A stretch of DNA of 64,000 bases from JBQTGK01 sp052400665 (GCA_052400665.1 JBQTGK010000002.1); one strand, 5' to 3'; shown: positions 36,926 through 47,156, counted from the first letter of the stretch. Notes: a model not told the origin generated them from the letters alone. Numbers and translations are program-made.

Positions 36926-39343
36926 ATGAGAATCTATAAGTTGTTTTTTTCTGTTTTGTGTCTTTTCTTATTAACCTCCGCGGGGCTTAAGAAAGACAAG
37001 CAAAATATTTACAAAAAGGGTTGGATCGATTTTAATAAAAATGGCGTGAAAGACATTTTTGAAGATCCTGAAAATACGGTTGATGATCGAGTGGCAGATC
37101 TTTTGTCACAGATGACCATGGAAGAGAAAACCTGTCAAATGGCAACGCTTTACGGTTTTTCGAGAGTATTAAAAGATGAATTGCCAAATGAAGGTTGGAA
37201 AAATCGTGTGTGGAAAGATGGAATCGCGAATATTGATGAACATTTGAATACCATTGCGAATCGACCTTATACCTATACCGAGCATGCTTATCCATATAGT
37301 AATCATGCAAAGGCAATCAACCTAATTCAAAAGTGGTTTATCGAAGAAACAAGAATGGGAATTCCTGTTGATTTTTCCAATGAAGGGGTTCATGGCTTGT
37401 GTCATAAAAAAGCGACACCTCTTCCTGCTCCAATTGGTATCGGTTCTACTTGGAATAAAGAATTAGTTTATAAAGCTGGTGAGATCGTAGGTCGAGAAGC
37501 CAAAGCATTAGGATATACCAATGTTTATGCACCAATTCTTGATGTTGCACGTGATCCTCGTTGGGGACGAGTAATAGAGTGTTATAGCGAAGATCCATTT
37601 TTGATTGGAGAGCTTGGCGTTGAAATGACAAAAGGAATTCAGTCTCAAGGAGTTGCTGCTACCATTAAGCATTTTGCTGTTTACAGTATCCCTAAAGGAG
37701 CTAGAGATGGTGAGGCCAGAACCGATCCACATGTTGCACCTAGAGAGATGCATCAAATGTATCTTTATCCTTTTAAGAAGGTGATTCAAGAGGCTAATCC
37801 AATGGGTGTTATGAGTAGTTATAACGATTATGATGGGGTGCCAATTACAGGAAGTCATTACTTTTTAACTGAATTGTTGCGTGAGCAATATGGATTCGAT
37901 GGTTATGTAGTTTCGGATAGTGATGCGGTGGAATATTTGAACGAAAAACACAATGTTACTGCAGATTATAAAGAGACTGTTCGTCAGGTTGTAGAAGCAG
38001 GCTTGAACGTTCGTACTCGTTTCAGAACGCCGGAATCTTTTATTGAACCTTTGCGCGAAGTAATTAAAGAAGGTAAAATCTCTATGAAGACTATCGATGC
38101 TCGTGTGGCCGAGGTGTTATCGGTGAAGTTTAGATTGGGATTGTTCGATCAGCCTTATGTGGAAGATTGTGAATTAGCTGATAAAGTGGTTCATACCGAT
38201 GAGGATGAAGCTTTCGCAAGAAAAATTACCAAAGAATCAATGGTTTTGTTGAAAAATGAAAACAATCTATTGCCTTTGGATATTAAAAAACTAAAAAATG
38301 TATTGGTGACAGGTCCTATGGCTGCTGAGACCAATTATGCTTACAGTCGATATGGTCCTTCTTTTAACGAAGTAGTTTCTGTTTATCAAGGAATCAAAAA
38401 ATATGGTGCCGATCAGCTGAATGTGAAGTATGCGAAAGGTTGTGAGGTGATTGATGAGAGCTGGCCAGAGAGTGAATTGATGGATGTTGCCTTAACGGCA
38501 GAAGAACAAGCCGGTATTGATGAAGCTGTTGAGCAAGCCAAAACCTCTGATGTTATTATTGCGGTAATGGGCGAGAATGAAAGTCGTGTTGGTGAGAGTA
38601 AAACACGTACAAATCTTCAATTGCCAGGAAGACAACTTCAACTGGTAAAAGCGCTCTATGCAACAGGCAAACCTGTGGTTTTGGTGTTGATTAACGGACG
38701 AGCACTTACAATTAATTGGGAAAATAAATACATCCCATCTATTCTGGAAGCATGGTTTCCAGGAGCATCTTCGGGAGATATTGTGGCTAAAACTCTTTTT
38801 GGTGATTACAATCCAGGAGGAAAACTATCAGTAACCTTTCCAAAGTCGGTTGGGCAAATTCCATTAAACTTTCCTCATAAAGTTGCCTCTCAGGCCGGAC
38901 AGGTAGAAATTCCTGGGAATGGTTATGGTAAAACCAGAGTTTTGGGTTCACTTTATCCTTTTGGGTACGGTTTAAGTTATACTACATTCGAGTATAGCGA
39001 TTTGACTGTTAATCCTAAGAGTGCTTATCCTCAGGCAGATATCCAAGTTTCTTTTAAGGTTAGCAATACCGGAAAACGAGCAGGTGATGAGATTGTTCAA
39101 CTCTATTTAAAAGATGAGGTGAGTAGCGTAACAACTTATGAATCTCAGTTACGAGGTTTTGAGCGTGTGCATTTATTACCTGGAGAAACTAAAACGGTCA
39201 ACTTTACACTTCATCCTGAAGACTTGGAACTATTAGATATAAATATGAACTGGACAGTTGAGCCTGGAAAATTTAAGGTGATGATTGGAAGCTCTTCTGA
39301 AGATATTCACTTGAACGATAGTTTCGAAATACTTAATTATTAA
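36926..39343 (+). CDS. GH3 beta-glycosidase (paralogue 3 of 3), calcium-loop type
   Basis: The 805-residue enzyme has the same layout as paralogue 2, including DFNKNGVKDIFED after the signal, RDPRWGRVIECYSEDP, KHFAVYSIPKG and nucleophile Asp331 in YVVSDSDAVEYL. It differs most in the second domain and insert: SELMDVALTAEEQAG, GENESRVGESKTRTNLQLPG, and KVASQAGQVEIPGNGYGKTR where paralogues 1 and 2 share PGSQA(G/S)QPGEGPNGYGNTR. Subsite differences are therefore likely, for example a different linkage or decoration. It arose by duplication with paralogue 2 but carries the TCCAT-type promoter. Confidence 0.88.
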   Translation: MRIYKLFFSVLCLFLLTSAGLKKDKQNIYKKGWIDFNKNGVKDIFEDPENTVDDRVADLLSQMTMEEKTCQMATLYGFSRVLKDELPNEGWKNRVWKDGIANIDEHLNTIANRPYTYTEHAYPYSNHAKAINLIQKWFIEETRMGIPVDFSNEGVHGLCHKKATPLPAPIGIGSTWNKELVYKAGEIVGREAKALGYTNVYAPILDVARDPRWGRVIECYSEDPFLIGELGVEMTKGIQSQGVAATIKHFAVYSIPKGARDGEARTDPHVAPREMHQMYLYPFKKVIQEANPMGVMSSYNDYDGVPITGSHYFLTELLREQYGFDGYVVSDSDAVEYLNEKHNVTADYKETVRQVVEAGLNVRTRFRTPESFIEPLREVIKEGKISMKTIDARVAEVLSVKFRLGLFDQPYVEDCELADKVVHTDEDEAFARKITKESMVLLKNENNLLPLDIKKLKNVLVTGPMAAETNYAYSRYGPSFNEVVSVYQGIKKYGADQLNVKYAKGCEVIDESWPESELMDVALTAEEQAGIDEAVEQAKTSDVIIAVMGENESRVGESKTRTNLQLPGRQLQLVKALYATGKPVVLVLINGRALTINWENKYIPSILEAWFPGASSGDIVAKTLFGDYNPGGKLSVTFPKSVGQIPLNFPHKVASQAGQVEIPGNGYGKTRVLGSLYPFGYGLSYTTFEYSDLTVNPKSAYPQADIQVSFKVSNTGKRAGDEIVQLYLKDEVSSVTTYESQLRGFERVHLLPGETKTVNFTLHPEDLELLDINMNWTVEPGKFKVMIGSSSEDIHLNDSFEILNY

Positions 39344-39401
39344 TATTAGCGTTCAATTCGATTGATATTTCTCATTTGAAAGATATTAACAGATTTAGGG
39401 A

Positions 39402-39480
39402 AAATACCGGTTTTTAGTTAGAGTATGATTTACAGGTTTTCTTGTACAATTACACAACTATAAAAACCGGTATTTATTTT
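39402..39480 (+). terminator. Long inverted repeat after GH3 paralogue 3 (possible terminator)
   Basis: AAATACCGGTTTTT (39402-39415) has a perfect 14-base inverse AAAAACCGGTATTT (39463-39476) followed by ATTTT. The roughly 47-base loop is long for a simple terminator, so a structured leader for the lyase gene at 39500 is also possible. Confidence 0.45.
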
Positions 39481-39499
39481 TAAGCAAATAGGTAAACAT

Positions 39500-42304
39500 A
39501 TGTACTACAAATTAATATTATTACTATTCTCCTTCTTATTGAATTTTGCCTGTTTATTTGGTCAGACAAATACACATCCACGTATTTATTGTAAGAATAC
39601 CAATAGTGCAGAATTTTTTAAAACGACTAATGCGGTAAAATGGAAAAAGCAATTCGTTCAGGAAAAGAAAGAAAACCTGGAAAAATACTTGAAAAAATGT
39701 AAGGATGATCCTGAATGGTTGGTTTCTCGTTTACAGATGAACTGGAAAACCAAACATAGTAAAGTGTTTTTACATGGAGGTAAATTTTCTCATTCTACAG
39801 GTACTGCTCCTGTTCCTACGGTTCGATTTTCTGGTACTCGTGACTGGGCAACGGACTATAAAACACCGAAGTTGGAAGAGGTAGAACCTTATTTCGATGA
39901 TGAAAGAGGAATGTATCTGACCAACAAAAATACCGAAAAAAAGGAATGGGTACATCCATCAAAAGTTGGTTTTGCCATAGAAAAAATCAATCGTTCTATC
40001 ATGTCATTGGTTGAAGATGCTGCATTTTTGTATTGGTTTACGGGTGAAGAGAAATATGCCGAATTTGCTGAGCCTGTTTTTTTAAAATATATTGAAGGAA
40101 TGTACTACAGGGAGCCGCCTGTTGACTTGGATAATACAGTTCAGCAACGTGTGTCTGGCTTATCAACATTTGAGGTGATTCATGATCATATGGTTGTTCA
40201 TCTTACAGTTGCCTATGATTTTTTATATCCTTTTTTAATGAAGAATAAAAGGAAATTAAACCATATTTCTGCTGTGTTTCAAAAGTGGGGCGATCAGATC
40301 ATAAAAAATGGAATTCCAGATAATAATTGGAACCTTTTTCAAGCAAGGTTTTTAACTTATATTGCTTTAGCTCTAGAAGGAAATGATGAGTATGAAAATG
40401 GCAAAGGACAGGGGTATTACTTAAAATATACGTTTGACCAATCCACAGAGCGTCAATGGTCAATTAGAGAAGCAGTATCGGGCTATGATCAAAAGACAGG
40501 TATATGGTGCGAATCGCCATCATATTCTTTACATGTAACTGAAACTTTGCTGCGCATTCTCACTCTTTTAGATAATTTGACTCATCAAGATGAGCTTTCT
40601 AATTTTCCTATAATAGATAAAGCTGCTTTGGCATCCTTACAATACCTTTTCCCTAGTGGTTATACGGTGGCTTTTGGCGATGCACATCATGGAATTATTC
40701 CTCCTGAAATTTTCGAGTTGTTGATTGCAAATTATCGAAAGTATAATAAATCTGATAAAGAGTTAATGATATCAGAATTCTTAAAACAATTGATTGACAA
40801 GGGAGAGTATACTAGAAAGAGTGAGGACTTATTTCAATTGTTTTTTTACGAAAATGAATTGAAGAAAACGGATAATAATGAATCTAAAGAGTTTTCTAGA
40901 AGTGTGATAACACCTACTTTTTATGCGCCCAATGTAAGCATGTTTATTCAGCGAATGGGTGAGGCAGATAATGCAATGATGATTTCTACAGTAGGCTCTT
41001 TTGGTAATCATGCTCACGTAAATGGAATATCCATGGAACTTTACGCCAATAATTATGTGTTGGGACCAGATATGTCAAAGGGTTCGAGCTATTGGCATCC
41101 TGATCATCGGGAGTATTATTCACAATTTCCTGCTCATAATACGGTGGTGGTTGATGGCATATCTACCTATGGACGAATGCGTGGTTATCATCCTTATACA
41201 TTGGATAATCATTTTCCAAAATCAATGGACAGCAGAATTGGTTTTGACAAAGTGAGTTTTTCAAAAGTTTCTTTTGTTGAGCCCAAAACAATGTCTGATC
41301 AGCAGAGATTAACTGCTATGATCAAGTCAGAATCAGGAAAAGCTTATGCTATCGATATTTTTAGATCCAGAAAAAAGGATTTGTCCGAGCAGAAACACGA
41401 TTATTTCTATCACAATTTGGGGCAATCTCTTGAAATTTTAGATCCGAATAATCAGGAATTGAGTTTGCAATCAGTAAATGAACTGGGTACTGAACATGGA
41501 GACATGAAAGCTTACGATTATTTAAGCAATGAAAAGACGGTGTCAGCTTCAAGAAATATCAACGCTTTGTTCACATTAAAAAGCAAAGGACAACCCGATA
41601 ATTTGATGAAGATGTGGATAAAAGGAGAGAAAGACCAGAGCGTTTTTACGGTTGATGCGCCTAAATCAAATGCCATATCTAAAGGAACGGCTCCAAAAGA
41701 AGTGTTGGGGCAGAAAATTAAAACTCTTATTGTGAGAAGAGAAGCAGAAGCATGGAGAAGTCCTTTTGCAGTAGTTTTCAATCCTTATATCGAGGGAGGT
41801 GAAAATCCTATTTCTAAAGTAGAATTTCCTGAATTAATTGAAAGTCCAGAGACTCAGAAAATTGAAGTTATTCATCAAGATGGAAAAACAAAGGATATTA
41901 TTGTCGCTAATGCTTCGCAGAATGATATTGCTATAGATGAAAATTTCTTTCAAAAAGGGCTTCTATCAGTTATTCGAAAAACAGATTCAGAAAAGACACC
42001 AAGCTATTTGTTTGCTTCTGGAATTTATAAATTGGATTATAAAGAATGGGGAATAAAGGCGTATGCAAATGCTGTATCCTTAAGTATTGAACGAACAGAT
42101 GTGGGATATTTGATTCAAAATGATAATCCCGTTGTAATTAAAATTCCAATTTTTAAAGGACATCAGCCTGAGCAGTTACAAATTTATGAAGATGGAAAAC
42201 TGATCAATCAACGGTCTATTTTTGCAAACAGAAATAATCCAAACCAAATTGAATTTAGATTAGATAAAGCTTACAAAAAAGTTGTTGTGCTTGTGAAAAA
42301 GTAG
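39500..42304 (+). CDS. Heparinase II/III-like polysaccharide lyase (copy 2)
   Basis: The 934-residue secreted protein (signal ending LFG-QT) matches copy 1 at 11946 in plan: an early DDPEWLVSRLQMNWK region, GTAPVPTVRFSGTRDW, then a toroid with VEDAAFLYWFTGEEKYAEFAEP. The beta-sandwich has FGNHAHVNGISMELYANNYV and YSQFPAHNTVVVDG. The His/Asn pair in NHAHVNG and the His in PAHNT are candidate catalytic or binding residues. Divergence from copy 1 is large, so a different uronic linkage or decoration is expected. The C-terminus is a further beta domain. It probably produces unsaturated oligosaccharides for the GH88 enzyme. The PL family is not assigned. Confidence 0.7.
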   Translation: MYYKLILLLFSFLLNFACLFGQTNTHPRIYCKNTNSAEFFKTTNAVKWKKQFVQEKKENLEKYLKKCKDDPEWLVSRLQMNWKTKHSKVFLHGGKFSHSTGTAPVPTVRFSGTRDWATDYKTPKLEEVEPYFDDERGMYLTNKNTEKKEWVHPSKVGFAIEKINRSIMSLVEDAAFLYWFTGEEKYAEFAEPVFLKYIEGMYYREPPVDLDNTVQQRVSGLSTFEVIHDHMVVHLTVAYDFLYPFLMKNKRKLNHISAVFQKWGDQIIKNGIPDNNWNLFQARFLTYIALALEGNDEYENGKGQGYYLKYTFDQSTERQWSIREAVSGYDQKTGIWCESPSYSLHVTETLLRILTLLDNLTHQDELSNFPIIDKAALASLQYLFPSGYTVAFGDAHHGIIPPEIFELLIANYRKYNKSDKELMISEFLKQLIDKGEYTRKSEDLFQLFFYENELKKTDNNESKEFSRSVITPTFYAPNVSMFIQRMGEADNAMMISTVGSFGNHAHVNGISMELYANNYVLGPDMSKGSSYWHPDHREYYSQFPAHNTVVVDGISTYGRMRGYHPYTLDNHFPKSMDSRIGFDKVSFSKVSFVEPKTMSDQQRLTAMIKSESGKAYAIDIFRSRKKDLSEQKHDYFYHNLGQSLEILDPNNQELSLQSVNELGTEHGDMKAYDYLSNEKTVSASRNINALFTLKSKGQPDNLMKMWIKGEKDQSVFTVDAPKSNAISKGTAPKEVLGQKIKTLIVRREAEAWRSPFAVVFNPYIEGGENPISKVEFPELIESPETQKIEVIHQDGKTKDIIVANASQNDIAIDENFFQKGLLSVIRKTDSEKTPSYLFASGIYKLDYKEWGIKAYANAVSLSIERTDVGYLIQNDNPVVIKIPIFKGHQPEQLQIYEDGKLINQRSIFANRNNPNQIEFRLDKAYKKVVVLVKK

Positions 42305-42330
42305 ATAAGTAACGGTATTTAGTGTAGATG

Positions 42331-42360
42331 AACCCAATTCTGAGAAGGATTGGGTTTCTT
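42331..42360 (+). terminator. Terminator-like hairpin after lyase copy 2
   Basis: AACCCAAT and ATTGGGTT form an 8-bp stem around a 10-base loop, followed by the mixed T-rich TCTTAATTTA. The rest of the 442-bp gap to 42746 has no gene; its second half holds the promoter module at 42569-42623. Confidence 0.5.
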
Positions 42361-42568
42361 AATTTATACGTATTGATTATCGTTTTTTTTTCGAATACGA
42401 TCTAGAATATTTGAGCGAAATCATAATGAAATCTATCTACATCCAAGTTAGTAGGCTGTAATAATTGTGAATTGTCTGAATAAATCCATCATTTAAGTTC
42501 TCGTTTTTGTTGAACTAAATTAGACTTTATTGATTGTAATGTGCAGGTAGTTAGGTGGAAATATTTTG

Positions 42569-42623
42569 TCCATGCTTGTGGTCTAATAATCCATACCTAA
42601 ATTTCAATGATGTTATATTTTTG
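42569..42623 (+). promoter_or_regulatory. Promoter of the GH115-like gene with paired TCCAT half-sites
   Basis: TCCATGCTTGTGG (42569) and TCCAT (42590) lie 21 bp apart. A perfect -7 box TATTTTTG (42616-42623) starts 26 bp after the second half-site. The start codon of the gene at 42747 is 123 bp downstream, leaving a leader longer than at the other copies. Confidence 0.7.
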
Positions 42624-42746
42624 AAATATTGATTAAAGGTAGTTCTCTTTTATTTGTGAGGTAGGGATAATTAAGGCATGTAACGAGTCAAAAGGATTCG
42701 TTGAAGAATTGGTTGTTGCTATGTAATGTGTTAATGAATACGAAGT

Positions 42747-44801
42747 ATGATTTTAGAATTGAAAAATAAAATAGTTAAGGTATTTCTTTTAATGACTGTA
42801 GTGCTTGCTATAAGTAATCATCTATATGCTTTGCCTAAAGTTTATTTAGTGCAAGGGGAAAAGGCTACTCAAGTTGAAAAGAGTACAATTCTCGATTTTA
42901 AAAATGACATATCTAAAGTAATAGAGGCTGAAGTAATAGTGATTACAGATAAGGATAGAATTCCTACGAATGGAACTGTATTTTTGTTAGGAACGATTCA
43001 CTCGAACAAAAAACTGGCTAAATTATCCAGATCAAAAAAGATTAGTTTATCTGATAAGCAACCTGGAGCAAGAGGAGGAATATGGGCCAAGCTACATCTG
43101 AAAAAATATAGAAATGTTATTGTGCTGGGAGGTTCCGATGTGCAAGGTTTGCAATATGCTATTTACGATTATTCGCATCAAATTTTAAATGTCGATCCTT
43201 TTGAATATTGGACTGGGAAAGTGCCGGTGAAAAAGAAGAGTTTCGACTTCTTTAATTTTGATGGAAAAACGATTGCGCCTCCTTTGGTGCCAATAATGTG
43301 TTACTTTGAAAATGATGTTGATGAGTTGGCAAATTACAGAGGCAAATTACTTGAGTACGATTGGGAATCCTATACCGAAATGATCAATTCATTGGTTCGA
43401 ATTCGCTACAATGCCATTCAATTTTTTGATATGTTGGGGCGTCCCGAATTTTTTGTGCGTCCAGCGTATAAAAAACTGAGTCCTAATTATCAAATCGATG
43501 AGGCGTATTTAGAGAAAATGATTGATTACGCTCATTTAAAGGGAATGCAAGTGCAAATAGACTTATCATTGGGATATCAGATTCATCCATTGTCAGTTGA
43601 CGAATCGTATTGTTGGACGACCTACAAAGAAAAATGGATTGAGGGATGGAAATATTATTTTGAAAAAACAGCTATCGCTAAAGCTGATATATTTTCGTTA
43701 CGTCCACGCCACCAGGTTTGGGATTGGGAATATACAAGTGCTTGTGGTGAAGACAAAATAGTGGTTTTTAATGAAGTTTATTCTGTATTAGGAGAGTTAA
43801 TAGATCATTACAAACCAAATGCCACAAAAATTGCCTTCTGTTATCACGATGGAATGGAAATGTTTAATGAAGGATTTAATCCTCCTAAAGATTGGATTGC
43901 TGTATGGTGCGATGATGGTTTTGGTGATTTTGATTATCTGCCAAAAAGTACCAAAGGATATGATTTTGGGACTTATATGCATGCAGGATTTTGGAAAAAT
44001 CATACCGTTCATAATCCATATCCCATGAAAGTGGATACCATCATGAAAAAAATGTTTCGTGAGTATGGTGCGGATAAATATTGCCAAGTAAATGGACAAA
44101 ATTTTAGACCTTTTTTGTTTAACTTAGAGGCTTACAGCGAAGTATGCAATCAGCCGGAGAATTTTAATGGTGAAGATTTTTACCAAACATGGTGTGAAAG
44201 ATATTTTAGTAAGGAAGCTGCTAGATCGGCTGTTAAATCTATGAAGATATTGCATGAAGTTCAGACGGGGCGAAATGGTTATGTTCAGCATTTATGGGAG
44301 ATTCTTGAAGCAATTTCCTATTTGTCAAATAAGCCAATAGAATTACCTGGTAAAGATGCTGTTCCTTATTCTTACGAGAGAGTTGAAAACGATATTGATA
44401 ATTTGAAACGTGAAATCGATAGTTTTCAAGTTGCAATAGATCAGGCTGAAAAAGGGATGGAAACTAATATAATGAATAAGGAGTTTTACTATTCTTATAT
44501 TCTTCTTCCGGTTCATTTATATTCCAATTTAATTTCTTTTGAAAGTACGCTTCACGAAATGGCTTTGTTAAAAAGAGAGTTTGAACAAACAGGCGATAAG
44601 CTGAGTATCGCCAAAGCAGAATTGCTTTTGGAAACAGGTAAAGAAAAATTAAAATTAGTATACAAAAATTGTTATGAAGGGGATCAGAATCAGAAATGGG
44701 ATAATTGGTATTCTCCTGAAATTCGTCGCCCAAATAATGGTTTTCCCACTTTTGAAATGCTCGATAGTATTAGCGAGACTCTTAAATCATTAAATCAGTA
44801 A
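42747..44801 (+). CDS. Secreted GH115-like protein of unassigned family
   Basis: The 684-residue protein has a signal peptide (residues about 8-28). Residues about 30-165 form an N-terminal domain like that of GH67/GH115 alpha-glucuronidases; the segment at 127-156 (LGGSDVQGLQYAIYDYS, then NVDPFEYW) aligns with GSDRRATAFGLLEIS and SPWEWW of the true GH115 at 59379. A barrel-like central part follows (NAIQFFDMLGRPEFF, MQVQIDLSLGYQIHP, KIAFCYHDGMEMF, WIAVWCDDGFGDFDY), then an alpha-helical end. It is 300 residues shorter than GH115 and lacks its other motifs, such as WPAMHS and VWTDDNYGY. I infer a glycosidase acting on a uronic-acid-containing fragment, but no family is recognised. It is controlled by the shared promoter and followed 17 bp later by GH92. 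Confidence 0.6.
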   Translation: MILELKNKIVKVFLLMTVVLAISNHLYALPKVYLVQGEKATQVEKSTILDFKNDISKVIEAEVIVITDKDRIPTNGTVFLLGTIHSNKKLAKLSRSKKISLSDKQPGARGGIWAKLHLKKYRNVIVLGGSDVQGLQYAIYDYSHQILNVDPFEYWTGKVPVKKKSFDFFNFDGKTIAPPLVPIMCYFENDVDELANYRGKLLEYDWESYTEMINSLVRIRYNAIQFFDMLGRPEFFVRPAYKKLSPNYQIDEAYLEKMIDYAHLKGMQVQIDLSLGYQIHPLSVDESYCWTTYKEKWIEGWKYYFEKTAIAKADIFSLRPRHQVWDWEYTSACGEDKIVVFNEVYSVLGELIDHYKPNATKIAFCYHDGMEMFNEGFNPPKDWIAVWCDDGFGDFDYLPKSTKGYDFGTYMHAGFWKNHTVHNPYPMKVDTIMKKMFREYGADKYCQVNGQNFRPFLFNLEAYSEVCNQPENFNGEDFYQTWCERYFSKEAARSAVKSMKILHEVQTGRNGYVQHLWEILEAISYLSNKPIELPGKDAVPYSYERVENDIDNLKREIDSFQVAIDQAEKGMETNIMNKEFYYSYILLPVHLYSNLISFESTLHEMALLKREFEQTGDKLSIAKAELLLETGKEKLKLVYKNCYEGDQNQKWDNWYSPEIRRPNNGFPTFEMLDSISETLKSLNQ

Positions 44802-44818
44802 GAAAAAAGAAATTTTCT

Positions 44819-47125
44819 ATGAAATTACCATTTGCTAGATTTACAACAATTAGTTTAATCGGTTTGCTTCTTTTGGGATGTCAATCGGAAAAAAAGAATA
44901 TCGATTATGTAAATTATGTCAATCCATTAATTGGAACGGCACCATTTACATCCGAAAGTACACTGAAACATAGTGTGGGAACTGAAAATAATTCACAAGT
45001 AGTTCCTTTCGTAACTGTTCCCTTTGGAATGACCAATTGGACACCTCAAACAAAGGATGGAGAAACAAAATGTCAATCGCCATACTATTATACAGATTCT
45101 ATTATTCAGGGGTTTCGTGGAAGCCATTGGTTGAGTGGATCCTGTGTTCAGGAATATGGAAGTATGACAATTATGCCTATTTCTGGTACTCTAAAATGTT
45201 TGCCTAATCTTCGTGGATCCTCTTTTTCTCACGATAAAGAAATGGCTAGTCCTTACTTGTATCAAGTTCGTTTAGATGATTATGATATTGATGTAGAAAT
45301 GACGGCTACTAAGAGATCTGGCTTGTTTAAATTTACTTTCGAAAAAGAAGGTGAAGCACATATTGTAGTCAATCCAAACAGTGACGAAGGACGTGGCTTT
45401 ATTAAAATAATACCTGAAACAAATGAGATTGTAGGTTACAATCCTGTTCACCGAATTTATCAGGGTTGGGGAGAAGAAGCTGGTTTCAGTGGCTACTTTG
45501 TGGTTCGTTTTCAAAAAGATATTGAAACTTATGGCGTTTATCAGGGTAACAACATTAATGAAGGTGTTTGCCAAGTAGCCGATTTAGAAAATCTAGGTGC
45601 TTATGTATCTTTTCTTGCTCATGAAAATGAAGAAGTTCTGGCTTCGATAGGGACTTCCTTTACCAGTATAGAACAAGCAAGAAAAAATTTAGATGCTGAA
45701 ACTAGTGAACTTGATTTCGATTTAGCAAAAACCGAATTACAAACGACTTGGGAAAACCTTTTATCGAAAGTTGAAGTAGAGGGTGAAGTCGAAGATGATA
45801 AGGTGAAGTTTTATACTGCCTTGTATCATAGTTCTTTGCAGCCAAGAACATTTAACGATGTTGATGGTTCGTACATGAGTTTTGGTGGTGGAAAAGAAGT
45901 CATGAATAGTGGCGATCAGGATTACTACGTGGATTTTTCGATGTGGGATACATACAGAGCTTCTCTTCCTTTATTCAATTTCTTGATGCCAGAGGTAAGT
46001 GCTGATATGATTAATAGTCTTTTCTTGAAAGCTGAACAAGGCGGTTGGTTGCCAATTTTCCCTTGCTGGAACAGTTATACGTCTGCAATGATTGGTGATC
46101 ATGCCATTTCTGCTATTGCTGATGCTAACGTAAAAGGAATTATTGATATTTCAGATAAACAATATGCTTACTTGTTACAAAACGCCTTTAAGTCACCTGA
46201 TACTTTTGAGGAATACAAGGAAGGAAAAGGACGTCGTGGCTTGAAATCTTACCTTAAATATGGATACATTCCATTGGAAGATGAAGTGAAAGAGTCTTAT
46301 CATGATGAAGAGCAGGTTTCACGAACTTTAGAATATTCTTTCGATGATTTTGCACTGAGTCAAGTTGCTAAGAAGCGTGGTGATGTGAAAAATGCAGAGA
46401 TTTTGAAGAAAAGAGCGCAGAATTATAGAAATGTTTACAGTGCTGCCGATTCGTGCGTACGTGGTCGATATATCGATGGAACTTTCACCAAGGAATTCGA
46501 TAAGTATATTCGTATGCCCTACATCACAGAAGGTACACCTTATCAGTATACATGGTATGTCCCTCACGATATGGCAGGTTTAATGAATTTGATGGGTGGA
46601 GAAGATGGTTTTAATACCAATCTAGATCGCTTTCATGCTATTGGTCAGTATTGGCATGGTAATGAACCCGGACATCAAATTCCATTTTTATACAATTATA
46701 GTGGACAGCCTTGGAAAACACAGGCCTTGGTTACTCAAATAATGGATACTGAATATATTACAGGTCCTGGAGGATTAAGTGGTAATGACGATGCAGGTCA
46801 GATGTCAGCATGGTATGCCTTTGCTGCCATGGGATTTTATCCGGTATGTCCATCTGTTCCAGAATATGTTATATCAGGTCCACATTTCGATAAAATTAAA
46901 ATCCACTTGGAGAATGGAAATGTAATCGAAATCAATGCCAAAGGTGCTTCAACGGGTAGCAATTACATTCATTCAATGAATGTAAATGGTGTTTCTACGG
47001 ATCAAAATTTCTTTAATCATTTTGATTTGATAAAAGGAGGCGTTCTTGATTTTGAAATGGGAAAACTTCCTAATAAAAAGTGGGGAACGAGCAAAGAGTT
47101 TCGTCCTTATTCCGAAACAAAATAA
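44819..47125 (+). CDS. GH92 alpha-mannosidase, lipoprotein
   Basis: The 768-residue lipoprotein (LLLGC, Cys21) begins NYVNPLIGTAPFTSES, then VPFVTVPFGMTNWTPQT, the GH92 N-terminal beta-sandwich signature. QGFRGSHWLSGSCVQEYG follows. The catalytic (alpha/alpha)6 domain contains SMWDTYRASLPLFNFLMPE, YVPHDMAGLMNLMGG, GNEPGHQIPFLYNYSGQPWK and GNDDAGQMSAWYAFAAMGFYP, all typical of calcium-dependent exo-alpha-mannosidases. It would remove terminal alpha-mannose in the periplasm. It lies 17 bp after the GH115-like gene, so they share the promoter at 42569. A long inverted repeat follows. Confidence 0.92.
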   Translation: MKLPFARFTTISLIGLLLLGCQSEKKNIDYVNYVNPLIGTAPFTSESTLKHSVGTENNSQVVPFVTVPFGMTNWTPQTKDGETKCQSPYYYTDSIIQGFRGSHWLSGSCVQEYGSMTIMPISGTLKCLPNLRGSSFSHDKEMASPYLYQVRLDDYDIDVEMTATKRSGLFKFTFEKEGEAHIVVNPNSDEGRGFIKIIPETNEIVGYNPVHRIYQGWGEEAGFSGYFVVRFQKDIETYGVYQGNNINEGVCQVADLENLGAYVSFLAHENEEVLASIGTSFTSIEQARKNLDAETSELDFDLAKTELQTTWENLLSKVEVEGEVEDDKVKFYTALYHSSLQPRTFNDVDGSYMSFGGGKEVMNSGDQDYYVDFSMWDTYRASLPLFNFLMPEVSADMINSLFLKAEQGGWLPIFPCWNSYTSAMIGDHAISAIADANVKGIIDISDKQYAYLLQNAFKSPDTFEEYKEGKGRRGLKSYLKYGYIPLEDEVKESYHDEEQVSRTLEYSFDDFALSQVAKKRGDVKNAEILKKRAQNYRNVYSAADSCVRGRYIDGTFTKEFDKYIRMPYITEGTPYQYTWYVPHDMAGLMNLMGGEDGFNTNLDRFHAIGQYWHGNEPGHQIPFLYNYSGQPWKTQALVTQIMDTEYITGPGGLSGNDDAGQMSAWYAFAAMGFYPVCPSVPEYVISGPHFDKIKIHLENGNVIEINAKGASTGSNYIHSMNVNGVSTDQNFFNHFDLIKGGVLDFEMGKLPNKKWGTSKEFRPYSETK

Positions 47126-47156
47126 TAAAGAGGGAAGCGAGTTTTCCTGCCTATTT

